From Candidatus Sulfopaludibacter sp. SbA3 (GTDB lineage: Bacteria > Acidobacteriota > Terriglobia > Bryobacterales > Bryobacteraceae): a stretch of DNA of 64,000 nucleotides. The position numbers and the translations under genes were made by a program. This document shows positions 17,661 through 26,318 of the stretch, in pieces. The first letter of the stretch is position 1. Each line of letters starts with the position of its first letter. The notes under the pieces were generated by a model. That model was not told the DNA's origin. It did no database searches and saw only the letters and a program-made list of their open reading frames with translations. The stretch lies in contig CAMDCN010000005.1 of NCBI GenBank assembly GCA_945890485.1, positions 310,001 to 374,000 of the forward strand. Reading direction: 5' to 3'.

Positions 17661-18442
17661 ATCGCCTTCAACCGCGGCAGATCCGGCGGCAGTTCAAACA
17701 GCTTCGGGTCCAGCTTGTCGTTGATCGTCACCTGCTCGGAGAAGATCTCGAACGCCTTTTCCCCGTCGCGGCTCCGCACAATGTTCCAAGGCCACATCGC
17801 CCCGCCGCCAACGTCCCGGTACTTGGCGAAGATACTAATCTCCTCATGCCGGTAACGCATCGCGTCGCGCCGGTAGAAGACCTGCCGCAAAGGCAACTTA
17901 GTCGTCCGGTGCAGATACACCGTGACTAACCGGTTCGCCGCATCCGTAATATCCAATATCTCCACCGGCTGATTCTCCAGCACGCCGGTTTCTTTATGCT
18001 CCACAATCAACCCCGGCTCGTTCCGCCGCTGCCGCAGAATGTAGAAGATGTTCCGCAGCGCCGTGTCCTGGTACCGCTCCCAGACATCCGGCAACAAAGG
18101 CCGCGCACCCCGGTTCGACACCTGGTACGCCGCCGTCTCCTCAAACAGGATGGCGTACTCTTCCTTGTCCTTCCCGTACGATTGCCGCTCCCGCACTGCC
18201 AGCTCCCCCGGCTTTGGCTCCGGTCCGTAGCGCGTGTAGATCCGCGCCCGCGTCAGCCCGGAAAGCCGCTCCCGGTAGAACGAGTACAACCGGCCAGCCT
18301 CAGTCCGGTCGTTCATCGCCAGAAACGCTGGCCCGCCCAAGGCGGCCAGCGCATCAGCGAGTAGTTGCTTGCCAACTGTTTGGCGATCCGCCAACAGCAA
18401 GGCCGGCGCGGCGAAAGAGAGAAGAGCAGTCCGTCGGGTCAC
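17657..18442 (-). CDS. LolA-like fold exported protein
   Basis: A 261-residue protein with signal peptide MTRRTALLSFAAPALLLA. The sequence after it (ADALAALGGPAFLAMND...) resembles the start of the C-terminal domain of the neighbouring M16 protein (ARMQQAMGGADKLAAIKD). The end, IFSEQVTINDKLDPKLFELPPDL, has the closing motif typical of LolA/LppX-like outer-membrane lipoprotein-sorting folds. The start overlaps the M16 gene stop as ATGA. It may bind lipids or hydrophobic peptides in the periplasm. The fold assignment is by motif and not certain. Confidence 0.7.
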   Translation of the reverse strand: MTRRTALLSFAAPALLLADRQTVGKQLLADALAALGGPAFLAMNDRTEAGRLYSFYRERLSGLTRARIYTRYGPEPKPGELAVRERQSYGKDKEEYAILFEETAAYQVSNRGARPLLPDVWERYQDTALRNIFYILRQRRNEPGLIVEHKETGVLENQPVEILDITDAANRLVTVYLHRTTKLPLRQVFYRRDAMRYRHEEISIFAKYRDVGGGAMWPWNIVRSRDGEKAFEIFSEQVTINDKLDPKLFELPPDLPRLKAI

Positions 18443-20511
18443 TTTTTCATGATCTCTTCTAGTGAGACGCCCGTGTTGGTGGTAATGGTTTCGCTGATGG
18501 TCGTTCCCGCCGGTTTTCCGCCCTGCAGGATCACCGTCTTGTGCGCGAACTTCACCCCGTTCACGTCCTTCCAGTCGCTGAACTGCCGCTCCACTTCCAT
18601 CTTGCCCTGCGGCCCCATCGCCTCGACGATCAGCTTCGCCGGCAGCCCCGTCGCCGGATCCATCTCCAACTTCGCCGCTTTTCCGCCACCATCGGTAATC
18701 TCAATCCGGTTATCGCCCACCGCGTTCACCGTCCGCCCGGCAATCTTGTCGCTCTGCAGCAGCGTCACCAGCATCGCGAACAGCTCATCGCCCACCTGCT
18801 TCAACACCGGAGCCGGCATCGGCTGCGGACCCGGAGCGCCCGGCGCCACCAGGAAGCCGCTCTTGCCGTCGAACGCCGCGATCACTTTCCCAAACGGAAG
18901 CTCCTGCTCCTGCCGAACCTTATCCGGCAGCAACAGTTGCACCTTCTGGTTCACCTTCATCGGCCCCAGCTCCGCCTTGTTCGACATCACGACGTCTTTA
19001 ATCGCCGCCAGCTTATCCGCTCCGCCCATCGCCTGCTGCATCCGCGCCAGCAGTGCCTTGCCTTTCGCCAGCGACGCCGGATCCGCCGCCGAAACTTCCT
19101 TCTTCGGCTCCTTCACCTTCAGCTCCAACTGCGTAATCGGCAGCTTCAGTTCGGATAACGGTGTCTTCAACTGGTCCGTATTCGTAATTGCGACATAAAC
19201 GAACTTCTCCGGCTGAATATACTGCTTCGCCACCCGCAGAATGTCCTGCTTCGTCACCGCCGCCAGGGCCTTCTGATACGTGAACAGGAAGTCTTTCGGG
19301 TAGCCGTAGTACTCATACCGGAACAGCCGCGACAACGTCTTCGACGGCCGGTCGAAATTGAACACGAACGAGTTCACCACCTTCTCTTTTGCATCGTTCA
19401 ACTCCTGATCCGTCACCGGCTCCGTCCGGATCCGCTCAACCTCTTTCTGAATCGTCTGGAACGTCAACACCGTCGATTCCGCCTTCGTCGAACCCGATAT
19501 CCGGAACAGCCCCGGATTCAGATACCCCGCGCCCCATCCCGCACCCACGCTATAGGCCAGTCCCATCTCCGTCCGCACCTTCCGGAACAGCCGTGAATCG
19601 AAGCTGCCTCCCAGGATGTCGCTCAGCACTTCCAGCGCCGGGTAATCCTTATCGCTCAACAAACCGCCCAAATGGCCGATGCTGAACGACGTCTGGTTCA
19701 CCTCTTTCTTATCGCCGACGTAGATCCCCGGCTTCGCCACATGCGTCACCTTCGGGAACTCTGGCACCGGCTGCTGCTGCACGGTCCAGTTGGCGAAAAT
19801 CTGCTCCAGGCGCGCCCGCATGGCCGCCTTGTCGAAGTCGCCCTGAATCGCCAGCCGTACATTCGCCGGGAAGTAGTAGCGCTTGTGAAACGCGATCAAA
19901 TCCTCGCGCTGAATCCGGTCCAGCGTCTCGTATTCAATGCTCCGCCCAAACGGCGTGTCTTTCCCGTACACCGTATCCGAAAACTCGGCGTTGTTCACTT
20001 CGCCCGCATCGTCATACCGCCGCCCAATCGCCGACCGGTACTGCATCTTCAACAGGTCAATCTTGTTCTGCCGAAACTCGGGCCCCGTCAGCACGTCATG
20101 GAACACGCCCAAAACTTCGTCCGTATTCTCCTTCAGGCAGTTGAACGAAACCGAAGCCAGCGTCTCGTCGATGCTCGATTCCACGCCCGCCGCAATCGCC
20201 TCCAACTGTTCATCCAGTTGGTCGCCGGTCTTCGCCTTCGTCCCGCCCGTCCGCATCGTGCCCGCGGCAATGATGTGCACCCCGGTCTTGTCGGCCGGCT
20301 CCAGCAGTGTCCCTGTCCGTACCAGCGCAATGCCATTGATCAACGGCAGGTTGTGGTTCTCCAGCAGAAACACCTTCATGCCGTTCGGCAGCGTGAAGGT
20401 CTCAATCTCCGGAATCTTCACTTCGCCCAGCTTCGGGTATTTCAACAGTTTGTGCGCCGGCTGCGAGAACGCGATGGCGGCAACCGCAAAGAGAGTCAGT
20501 AGTGTACGCAT
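18439..20511 (-). CDS. M16 family peptidase-like protein, zinc motif lost, fused to LolA-like C-terminal domain
   Basis: A 690-residue protein with signal peptide MRTLLTLFAVAAIAFS. The first about 460 residues are two M16 half-domains. Where an active enzyme has HxxEH, this one reads AAGTMRTGG, so it lacks the zinc ligands and should be the non-catalytic partner. The C-terminal part (about 485-690) starts ARMQQAMGGADKLAAIKD and is a LolA-like domain. It is probably a heterodimer with the active M16 encoded 3 bases upstream, as in bacterial processing-peptidase pairs. The lipid-carrier-like tail is the unusual element. Confidence 0.87.
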   Translation of the reverse strand: MRTLLTLFAVAAIAFSQPAHKLLKYPKLGEVKIPEIETFTLPNGMKVFLLENHNLPLINGIALVRTGTLLEPADKTGVHIIAAGTMRTGGTKAKTGDQLDEQLEAIAAGVESSIDETLASVSFNCLKENTDEVLGVFHDVLTGPEFRQNKIDLLKMQYRSAIGRRYDDAGEVNNAEFSDTVYGKDTPFGRSIEYETLDRIQREDLIAFHKRYYFPANVRLAIQGDFDKAAMRARLEQIFANWTVQQQPVPEFPKVTHVAKPGIYVGDKKEVNQTSFSIGHLGGLLSDKDYPALEVLSDILGGSFDSRLFRKVRTEMGLAYSVGAGWGAGYLNPGLFRISGSTKAESTVLTFQTIQKEVERIRTEPVTDQELNDAKEKVVNSFVFNFDRPSKTLSRLFRYEYYGYPKDFLFTYQKALAAVTKQDILRVAKQYIQPEKFVYVAITNTDQLKTPLSELKLPITQLELKVKEPKKEVSAADPASLAKGKALLARMQQAMGGADKLAAIKDVVMSNKAELGPMKVNQKVQLLLPDKVRQEQELPFGKVIAAFDGKSGFLVAPGAPGPQPMPAPVLKQVGDELFAMLVTLLQSDKIAGRTVNAVGDNRIEITDGGGKAAKLEMDPATGLPAKLIVEAMGPQGKMEVERQFSDWKDVNGVKFAHKTVILQGGKPAGTTISETITTNTGVSLEEIMKK

Positions 20512-20514
20512 GGA

Positions 20515-22008
20515 TTACTTGCCCTCCGGCTTCACTTGAATGCTATAAGCAACGGTCCGGTTCTTCTTCGTCAGGTACGTATTCAGCACCCGCTTCACGT
20601 CTGCAGAGGTGACTTTCTCCAACTCTTCCAACTCCGTGAACACTTTCTTCCAAGACCCCAACGCCACATGCGACTCCGCCATCTGCCGCGCCAGTCCGCT
20701 ATTGCTATCGAGCCCCGAGATAAACCCGGCCCGCAGCTTCGTCTTAACCCGCTTCACGGCCGCCTCATCAATCGGATCTTTCTTCATCTTCTCGATCAAC
20801 TCGTCCCAGGCTTTCTCCAAATCCTCCACAGTCTTGCCCGCATTGGGCACCATGAACACGATGAACAAATTCGGATACTTGCCGCTCGGGAAAGTCGCCC
20901 CGGTGTCGGCGCCCAGCGCCAGCTTCTTCTCTTCCACCAGTTCCCGGTTCAGCTTCCCGGTCCGCCCGCTCGACAAAATCCCATCGAGCACGGCAATCGC
21001 CGGGTCGTCCGGATGCGTCCCTTCCGGCCGGTGGTAGGCGATCGCGATAAACGGCTGCGCTTCGGTGTCCACCGTCACGCGCTTCTCGCCGTTCTGCGGC
21101 GGCTCCGTCGTATACAGACGCGGAGGCAGCGGCCCCGCCGGAATCGGCCCGTAATACTTCTCGGCCCATAGCTTGATCTGCGCCGGATTCACGTCGCCAA
21201 CAATCGAAATCGTCACGTTGGCGGGCACATAGTAGGTCTTGTGAAACTCCGCCGCGCCCTTCGCCCGCAAATTCTCAATATCGCTCGCCCAGCCGATGAA
21301 GTTCCGATACGGATGCGCCGTAAACGCGGTCGTCAGCAGCGCCTCAATCAGCTTGCCCTGCGCCGAAGACTCCACGCGCATCCGCCGCTCTTCCCGCACC
21401 ACGTCCCTTTCTTTATAGAACTCGCGGAACACCGGCTGCCGGAACCATTCCGACTGCAGCGCAAACCAAAGCTCCGTCCGGTTCGACGGCAGGCTGTAGA
21501 AATAGTTCGTCGTATCCAAACCCGTTGAAGCGTTGAATCCCACGCCGCCGTTCTTTTCAATCTCGCGCGTGAAGGCGTTCTGCTCCACGAACTTGTCGGC
21601 CTCTTCAATCGCCTTCTTCAGCCCGGCTTCCAAACGCTCAATCTGCGCCTTGTCCGCGCGCCGCTCTCTCCGCCGCTCCTCTTCGAGCTTGTCGTAGGCG
21701 ACCTCCACGGCCGCCAGCGCCTTCTGCTCCAGCGCGAAGTTCTTCGAGCCCAGCGACGCCGTACCCTTGCCGATCATGTGCTCGAACATATGCGCCGTCG
21801 ACGACGCATTCGCCGGGTCGTTCGCCGCCCCCGCGTTCACATGGGCATGAAACGCTACCGTCGGTGATTCGTGCCGCTCCATCACCAGGAAGTGCATGCC
21901 GTTCTTCAGCGTGAACTCCGTGACTCGTTTCTCGAAGTCAGCTAGACTTTGGGCGCACAGCAGCACGGGCGCCAGCAGGCCCAGGCAAGTAAGATTTCGA
22001 AAAGACAT
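20515..22008 (-). CDS. M16 family zinc metallopeptidase, catalytic subunit
   Basis: A 497-residue secreted protease with a hydrophobic leader ending near LLCAQS. The inverted zinc motif is intact: His73-M-F-Glu76-His77. A charged helical insert of about 50 residues (roughly 85-145, rich in Glu/Arg/Lys) follows before the fold resumes at NGGVGFNAST. It should form a clam-shell peptidase with the inactive partner. It sits 1 base downstream of a MacB-type permease and 3 bases upstream of the partner gene, in a five-gene operon. The substrate is unknown. Confidence 0.92.
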   Translation of the reverse strand: MSFRNLTCLGLLAPVLLCAQSLADFEKRVTEFTLKNGMHFLVMERHESPTVAFHAHVNAGAANDPANASSTAHMFEHMIGKGTASLGSKNFALEQKALAAVEVAYDKLEEERRRERRADKAQIERLEAGLKKAIEEADKFVEQNAFTREIEKNGGVGFNASTGLDTTNYFYSLPSNRTELWFALQSEWFRQPVFREFYKERDVVREERRMRVESSAQGKLIEALLTTAFTAHPYRNFIGWASDIENLRAKGAAEFHKTYYVPANVTISIVGDVNPAQIKLWAEKYYGPIPAGPLPPRLYTTEPPQNGEKRVTVDTEAQPFIAIAYHRPEGTHPDDPAIAVLDGILSSGRTGKLNRELVEEKKLALGADTGATFPSGKYPNLFIVFMVPNAGKTVEDLEKAWDELIEKMKKDPIDEAAVKRVKTKLRAGFISGLDSNSGLARQMAESHVALGSWKKVFTELEELEKVTSADVKRVLNTYLTKKNRTVAYSIQVKPEGK

Positions 22009-22009
22009 A

Positions 22010-23242
22010 CTATTCGTAGCGTAACGCGACTACCGGGTCCAAACGGGCCGCCTTACTGGCCGGCCAAATTCCGAAGAACAGTCCTACCCCAACCGATACT
22101 CCCAACCCCGCCATCACCGCCCACATCGGCACCGCCGTCGGCAGCGTCGGGAACACGAATCCCACGCCTTGCGAAATCAGCCAGCCCACGCCCATCCCCA
22201 CCAACCCTCCTAAGAAGGTCAGCACGACAGCTTCGGTCAAAAACTGCGTCACAATGTCGATCCGCCGCGCCCCCAACGCCTTTCGCGTGCCGATCTCCCG
22301 CGTCCGCTCCGTCACGCTGACCAGCATTATGTTCATCACCCCAATCCCGCCCACCAGCAGCCCAATCGAGCTCATCACCACCATCACCAGCGCCACCATC
22401 GAGATCACCCCGCGAAACTGATCGATCATCTGCTCCGCCGTCGAAATCGAGAAGCTATCCGTCTTGTCATAAGGGACCCGCCGCTCAATCCGCAGCACCG
22501 CCCGCACCTCGTCAATCGCCGCCGCCTGCCGCCCCTCCTGCGCCACCACAATCAACATGTGCTCCCGCGCATTTGGGAACATCTTCCGCATGCTGAAGTA
22601 CGGAAACAGCGCCCGCCTGTCTTCCTGCCCCGGCATCGACGCCGTCGGCCGCTTCATCACCCCGACTACTTCAAAGATATGGCCGTCAATCTCCACCGGC
22701 TTCCCCACCGGGTCCGCGTTCTGAAACCAGCTCTTGCCCAAGTCTTCGCCCAGCACCACCACCGGCAACCGCCGCAGATTCTCCGACTCCGAAAAGAACC
22801 GCCCATGGATCATCTCGACGCCGCTCTCCACATAGCTCGGATCCGTCCCGCCCAGGTTTAAATTGAACGCGTCAATGCCCTTGTACTTGCCCTTGTGAAT
22901 CATGTTCCAGGGCGCAAACAGCCAAGGGCTCACGTTCAGCACGCTCGGGCAGCGCTCATTAATCGCCACGGCATTCTCATAAGTCAACGGCTTCCGCAGC
23001 CGCTCCTCAAGCGATCGCCCGCCGAACCCGATCAACGAATCCCACTTCGTCACCACCAGGTTGTTCGTGCCGAAGCTCTTCAACTGATTTGTAATCGCCC
23101 CGTCCAGCCCCGCGATAATCGACCCCACGCCGATCACCGTGCTTGTCCCGATAATGACGCCCAGCACCGTTAGAAAAGCGCGCAGCTTGTGTCCACGCAG
23201 CGTGTCCAACGCGAGTTGTATGCCAAACAAGATTTGCCGCAT
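22010..23242 (-). CDS. MacB/FtsX-type ABC transporter permease
   Basis: A 410-residue permease with MacB topology. A first helix (LRAFLTVLGVIIGTSTVIGVGS) is followed by a large periplasmic domain (about 50-275) and three C-terminal helices. These include the ERTREIGTRKALGARRIDI cytoplasmic loop that contacts an ATPase. No ATP-binding gene is adjacent, so the ATPase must come from elsewhere. Such permeases act as mechanotransmitters for periplasmic substrates, not as classical pores. Confidence 0.9.
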   Translation of the reverse strand: MRQILFGIQLALDTLRGHKLRAFLTVLGVIIGTSTVIGVGSIIAGLDGAITNQLKSFGTNNLVVTKWDSLIGFGGRSLEERLRKPLTYENAVAINERCPSVLNVSPWLFAPWNMIHKGKYKGIDAFNLNLGGTDPSYVESGVEMIHGRFFSESENLRRLPVVVLGEDLGKSWFQNADPVGKPVEIDGHIFEVVGVMKRPTASMPGQEDRRALFPYFSMRKMFPNAREHMLIVVAQEGRQAAAIDEVRAVLRIERRVPYDKTDSFSISTAEQMIDQFRGVISMVALVMVVMSSIGLLVGGIGVMNIMLVSVTERTREIGTRKALGARRIDIVTQFLTEAVVLTFLGGLVGMGVGWLISQGVGFVFPTLPTAVPMWAVMAGLGVSVGVGLFFGIWPASKAARLDPVVALRYE

Positions 23243-23245
23243 CGC

Positions 23246-24493
23246 TTAGTGGTCCGCCCGCAACGCTTCAATCGGATCCAGCTTCGACGCCACGTTTGCC
23301 GGATAGATCCCGAAAAACAAACCCACCACCGCCGAAAGCCCCACCCCGATGAAAATCGCCGACCCCGGCACCGACATCGGCACCGAAGTCGTATTCCGCA
23401 CAATCACCGCCACGATCCACGCGATCATCACCCCGATAAATCCCCCTGTGCCCGACAACACGCTCGACTCCACCAGAAACTGGTTCAGAATGTCCTGCCG
23501 CCGCGCCCCAATCGACTTCCGGATCCCAATCTCGTGGGTTCGTTCCGTAACCACGGCCAGCATGATGTTCATCACCACCACCCCGCCCACCACCATGAAC
23601 ACGCTCACAATCGCCACCGCCGTCGCCGCAATCGCTCCCGTCATCTGGTCCCACGCCGCCATCAACGAATCAGATGAAAACAACCCGAAATTGTCCACCT
23701 CGCCCGGAGGCACATGCCGCCAGGCCCGCAGCAGCGACCGGACCTCGTCCTGCGCCTGTTCAAAATGGTCGCGGTCCATCGCCAGCGCCGCGTAGCCAAT
23801 CCCCATCCGGCTGCCGTGATGCTTGAAGTAGGTTTCCACCGGAATCACCACATACCGGTCCCGCGACTGGCCGAACACGCTGCCCTGCTCCTTCGCCACC
23901 CCCACCACGGTAAACGGACGCCCACCCACATCGATCGTCTTGCCAATCGGATCCACGGCCGGGAAGAACTTCTGCTTCACCTCATGGCCAATCACCGCCA
24001 CCTGCAGCCGCCGCGCATCGTCCGAATCGGTCAGGTACCGCCCCTGGGCAATCTGCGTATTCGTAATCACCCCAATATTGGCGCTCACCCCGCGCAGCTC
24101 CACCTCTTCCATTCGCTCGGTCAGAAAGTTCAGCGTCGTCTGCCGGTTCGTCTCCATGCCCACTTCCCGCAGCATCTTCGACTCGCGCTTCAAAAACGCG
24201 AACTCCTCCCGCGAAAGCTGCGGATTCTTCCGCTGCATCTCGAGAAACTTCTTCGGGTCCCACTGCCCAATCATCACCATCCGCCGCACCCGGAACCCGT
24301 CCACGCCCATATCCGCCACTTGGTTGGCGATATAGTCGTCCATCCCGCGGATCACGCTCATCACGGCAATCAGCGTTGTAGTCGCGAGGATAATCCCCAG
24401 CAGCGTCAGGAAACTGCGCAGTTTGCTCGCGCGCAGGGAGCCGAACGCTACGCGGGCGGCTTCGGCGAACGAGGCGTTGTTAGTCTTGGCCAT
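23246..24493 (-). CDS. MacB/FtsX-type ABC transporter permease
   Basis: A 415-residue permease, the first gene of the operon. Same topology as the next gene: LRSFLTLLGIILATTTLIAVMSVIRG helix, periplasmic domain, three C-terminal helices, and ERTHEIGIRKSIGARRQDI loop. The two permeases differ clearly, so they may form a heterodimer. They lie 3 bases apart. No ATPase or membrane-fusion protein is present in the operon. Confidence 0.9.
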   Translation of the reverse strand: MAKTNNASFAEAARVAFGSLRASKLRSFLTLLGIILATTTLIAVMSVIRGMDDYIANQVADMGVDGFRVRRMVMIGQWDPKKFLEMQRKNPQLSREEFAFLKRESKMLREVGMETNRQTTLNFLTERMEEVELRGVSANIGVITNTQIAQGRYLTDSDDARRLQVAVIGHEVKQKFFPAVDPIGKTIDVGGRPFTVVGVAKEQGSVFGQSRDRYVVIPVETYFKHHGSRMGIGYAALAMDRDHFEQAQDEVRSLLRAWRHVPPGEVDNFGLFSSDSLMAAWDQMTGAIAATAVAIVSVFMVVGGVVVMNIMLAVVTERTHEIGIRKSIGARRQDILNQFLVESSVLSGTGGFIGVMIAWIVAVIVRNTTSVPMSVPGSAIFIGVGLSAVVGLFFGIYPANVASKLDPIEALRADH

Positions 24494-24523
24494 CAGGTCG
24501 TTACAGAGGACGAACCCAATCGG

Positions 24524-25483
24524 CTATTTGTTCCCGTAACTTTCGAGCCAACCGAGCGCCGCCGTGTCCAGCCAGAACCGGGGCTTCCCCTTGGCCAAAA
24601 ACGCCACATGCCCCCCGTGTGCCGGCGCCACCAGTTCAATCTGCGGATTCGCCGCAATCGCCGGATGCGAGTAAATATCGAAAGGCACCAGCGGATCGTC
24701 CTGCGCCGTAATCAGCAGCGTCGGAGTCGTGATCTTGTCCAGATAGTTCTGCGCCGACTGCGTCGCGTAGTAGTTCGGTGCGTCGCCGAACCCAAAGAAA
24801 GGAGCGGTAATCAAATCGTCAAAGTCGAACACGGTCCGGATCTTGTCCCGCTCGGCCCGCTCCGCCAACGGCGTGAACACCGCCGGATGCAGCCGCGCCC
24901 GCTCGCGCAGCCGGTCTCGCATCCGGTTGATGAACCGGTTCTGATACAGAAAACATTGCGGCCGCGCCAGCGCCCGCACGCACGCATGTAAATCCAACGG
25001 CGTCGAAACGGCCACCGTCGCCCGCTGCGGGCCGCCCTCTCCCGTTAGCTTCAACGCCATGTTCCCGCCCAGCGAGTAACCCACCAGCAGAATCGGCCCC
25101 TCCGCCCGTGCCGAGATTTCGTCCAGAATGCTGCGCAGGTCGCTCGTCAGCCCCGCATGATACAGAGTCTGGCACCAGCTTTCCGTCCCCCCGCATCCCC
25201 GAATGTTCACCCGATGCACCGCGAAGCCGGCCTGCAACGCCGTGTAAGCCATGCTCAGCATGTACCCGCCTTCCGACGAGCCCTCCAATCCATGCACGAG
25301 AACGATCTCCCCGCGGCAGCGCCCAGTTGGCCTCTGCTCATGCACCAAAACAGATACCCCGGCCTCGGTCTCATAGCGGACCGCACGCACGGGGTATTGT
25401 TCTAATTCTTTGTACCGCGGCCAGAAATTGGACGCGATGGTCGCCAGATGGGGATTGCGGAAAAGCGGTTCGAACGGAGCCAA
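24524..25483 (-). CDS. YheT family alpha/beta hydrolase
   Basis: A 319-residue cytoplasmic hydrolase. It opens PLFRNPHLATIASNFWPR, the family's conserved start. VLVHGLEGSSEGGYM (62-76) gives the oxyanion region, the nucleophile is Ser137 in GYSLGG, and the C-terminal His lies in AHGGHVAF. Homologues hydrolyse medium-chain esters in vitro; the physiological substrate is unclear. It lies 30 bases upstream of the MacB operon on the same strand and may be co-transcribed. Confidence 0.9.
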   Translation of the reverse strand: MAPFEPLFRNPHLATIASNFWPRYKELEQYPVRAVRYETEAGVSVLVHEQRPTGRCRGEIVLVHGLEGSSEGGYMLSMAYTALQAGFAVHRVNIRGCGGTESWCQTLYHAGLTSDLRSILDEISARAEGPILLVGYSLGGNMALKLTGEGGPQRATVAVSTPLDLHACVRALARPQCFLYQNRFINRMRDRLRERARLHPAVFTPLAERAERDKIRTVFDFDDLITAPFFGFGDAPNYYATQSAQNYLDKITTPTLLITAQDDPLVPFDIYSHPAIAANPQIELVAPAHGGHVAFLAKGKPRFWLDTAALGWLESYGNK

Positions 25484-25505
25484 ACTTCTAGTCTAGCCGC
25501 TCGCT

Positions 25506-26246
25506 CTAATCCGTTGTCTCGCCCGAAGCCCGCTTGCTCAGCTCTTCGGTAAAGATGATGGCTTCCGCCAGATCTTTCATCGGTCGCCGCAACCGCCGGC
25601 TCTCGTTCCGAAGCTGCAAGTACGAATCCTCTTCCGTCAGTCCGTGGCGACGCTGCAGAATGCCCTTGGCGCGCTCGACCAACTTGCGCTCCTCCAGCTT
25701 CCGCTTCACTTCGACGGTCTCTTCTTTCAAGCGGGCGTTCTCTTCCGCCAACTTGTTCTTGAAGATCGCCCCGCCCATCTGCTCGCCAATAAAGGTCAAC
25801 AGTGAAACTTCTTCCGGAGCGTGCTCGTGACGTTCGCGGTGATGGACATTGATGACTCCAATCAGGTCGCCGCTCGAAACCAGCGGAACCGAAAGGAACG
25901 CATCATATGTGTCTTCAACCAGGGCCCGGAATCGTTTGAACCGCTTATCCTGCGCGGCGTTCGACGACAGGGCGACCACCGACTTGTGTTCGGCCACCCA
26001 TCCGGTAATGCCTTCACCCATCTTCAGGCGAAGGTTGCCCAGTTCGTGCGCGTGCGGTACTTGCGACGCACACAGAACAATTTCGCCGGCTTCCTTTTCG
26101 AAAAGGTACACCAGGCAGGCGTCGCAGTCAGTTACTTGGACTGTGAGTCCAACGATTTCTCCCAACATCTCATCAAGCGAAAGCTCGCTTGAAACGATAT
26201 TGCTCACCCGATGCAGGAGTGATACTTGAGGAGTAGGGATCTCCAT
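25506..26246 (-). CDS. GAF and ANTAR domain regulatory protein
   Basis: I use the ATG at 26246 (246 residues, MEIPTPQ); a TTG at 26327 would add 27 residues but overlap the divergent gene start. A GAF domain (about 12-165) contains CDACLVYLFE and FLSVPLVSSGDLIGVINVHH. A coiled coil (about 170-195) and a C-terminal ANTAR domain (VERAKGILQRRHGLTEEDSYL) follow. ANTAR domains bind paired RNA hairpins to stop termination. The GAF probably senses a small ligand and gates this. No histidine kinase is adjacent. Confidence 0.9.
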   Translation of the reverse strand: MEIPTPQVSLLHRVSNIVSSELSLDEMLGEIVGLTVQVTDCDACLVYLFEKEAGEIVLCASQVPHAHELGNLRLKMGEGITGWVAEHKSVVALSSNAAQDKRFKRFRALVEDTYDAFLSVPLVSSGDLIGVINVHHRERHEHAPEEVSLLTFIGEQMGGAIFKNKLAEENARLKEETVEVKRKLEERKLVERAKGILQRRHGLTEEDSYLQLRNESRRLRRPMKDLAEAIIFTEELSKRASGETTD

Positions 26247-26318
26247 GCTTATGCTTGCCACGTTCTCAGCGTAAGGGTCACGATCAGACTGGTCCAATCG
26301 AAAAACTTTATTACCCTT

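Noticed and set aside
22010-24493. MacAB-type macrolide exporter
   Set aside because: No MacA-like fusion protein and no ATPase domain are encoded, so a drug exporter assignment is not supported.
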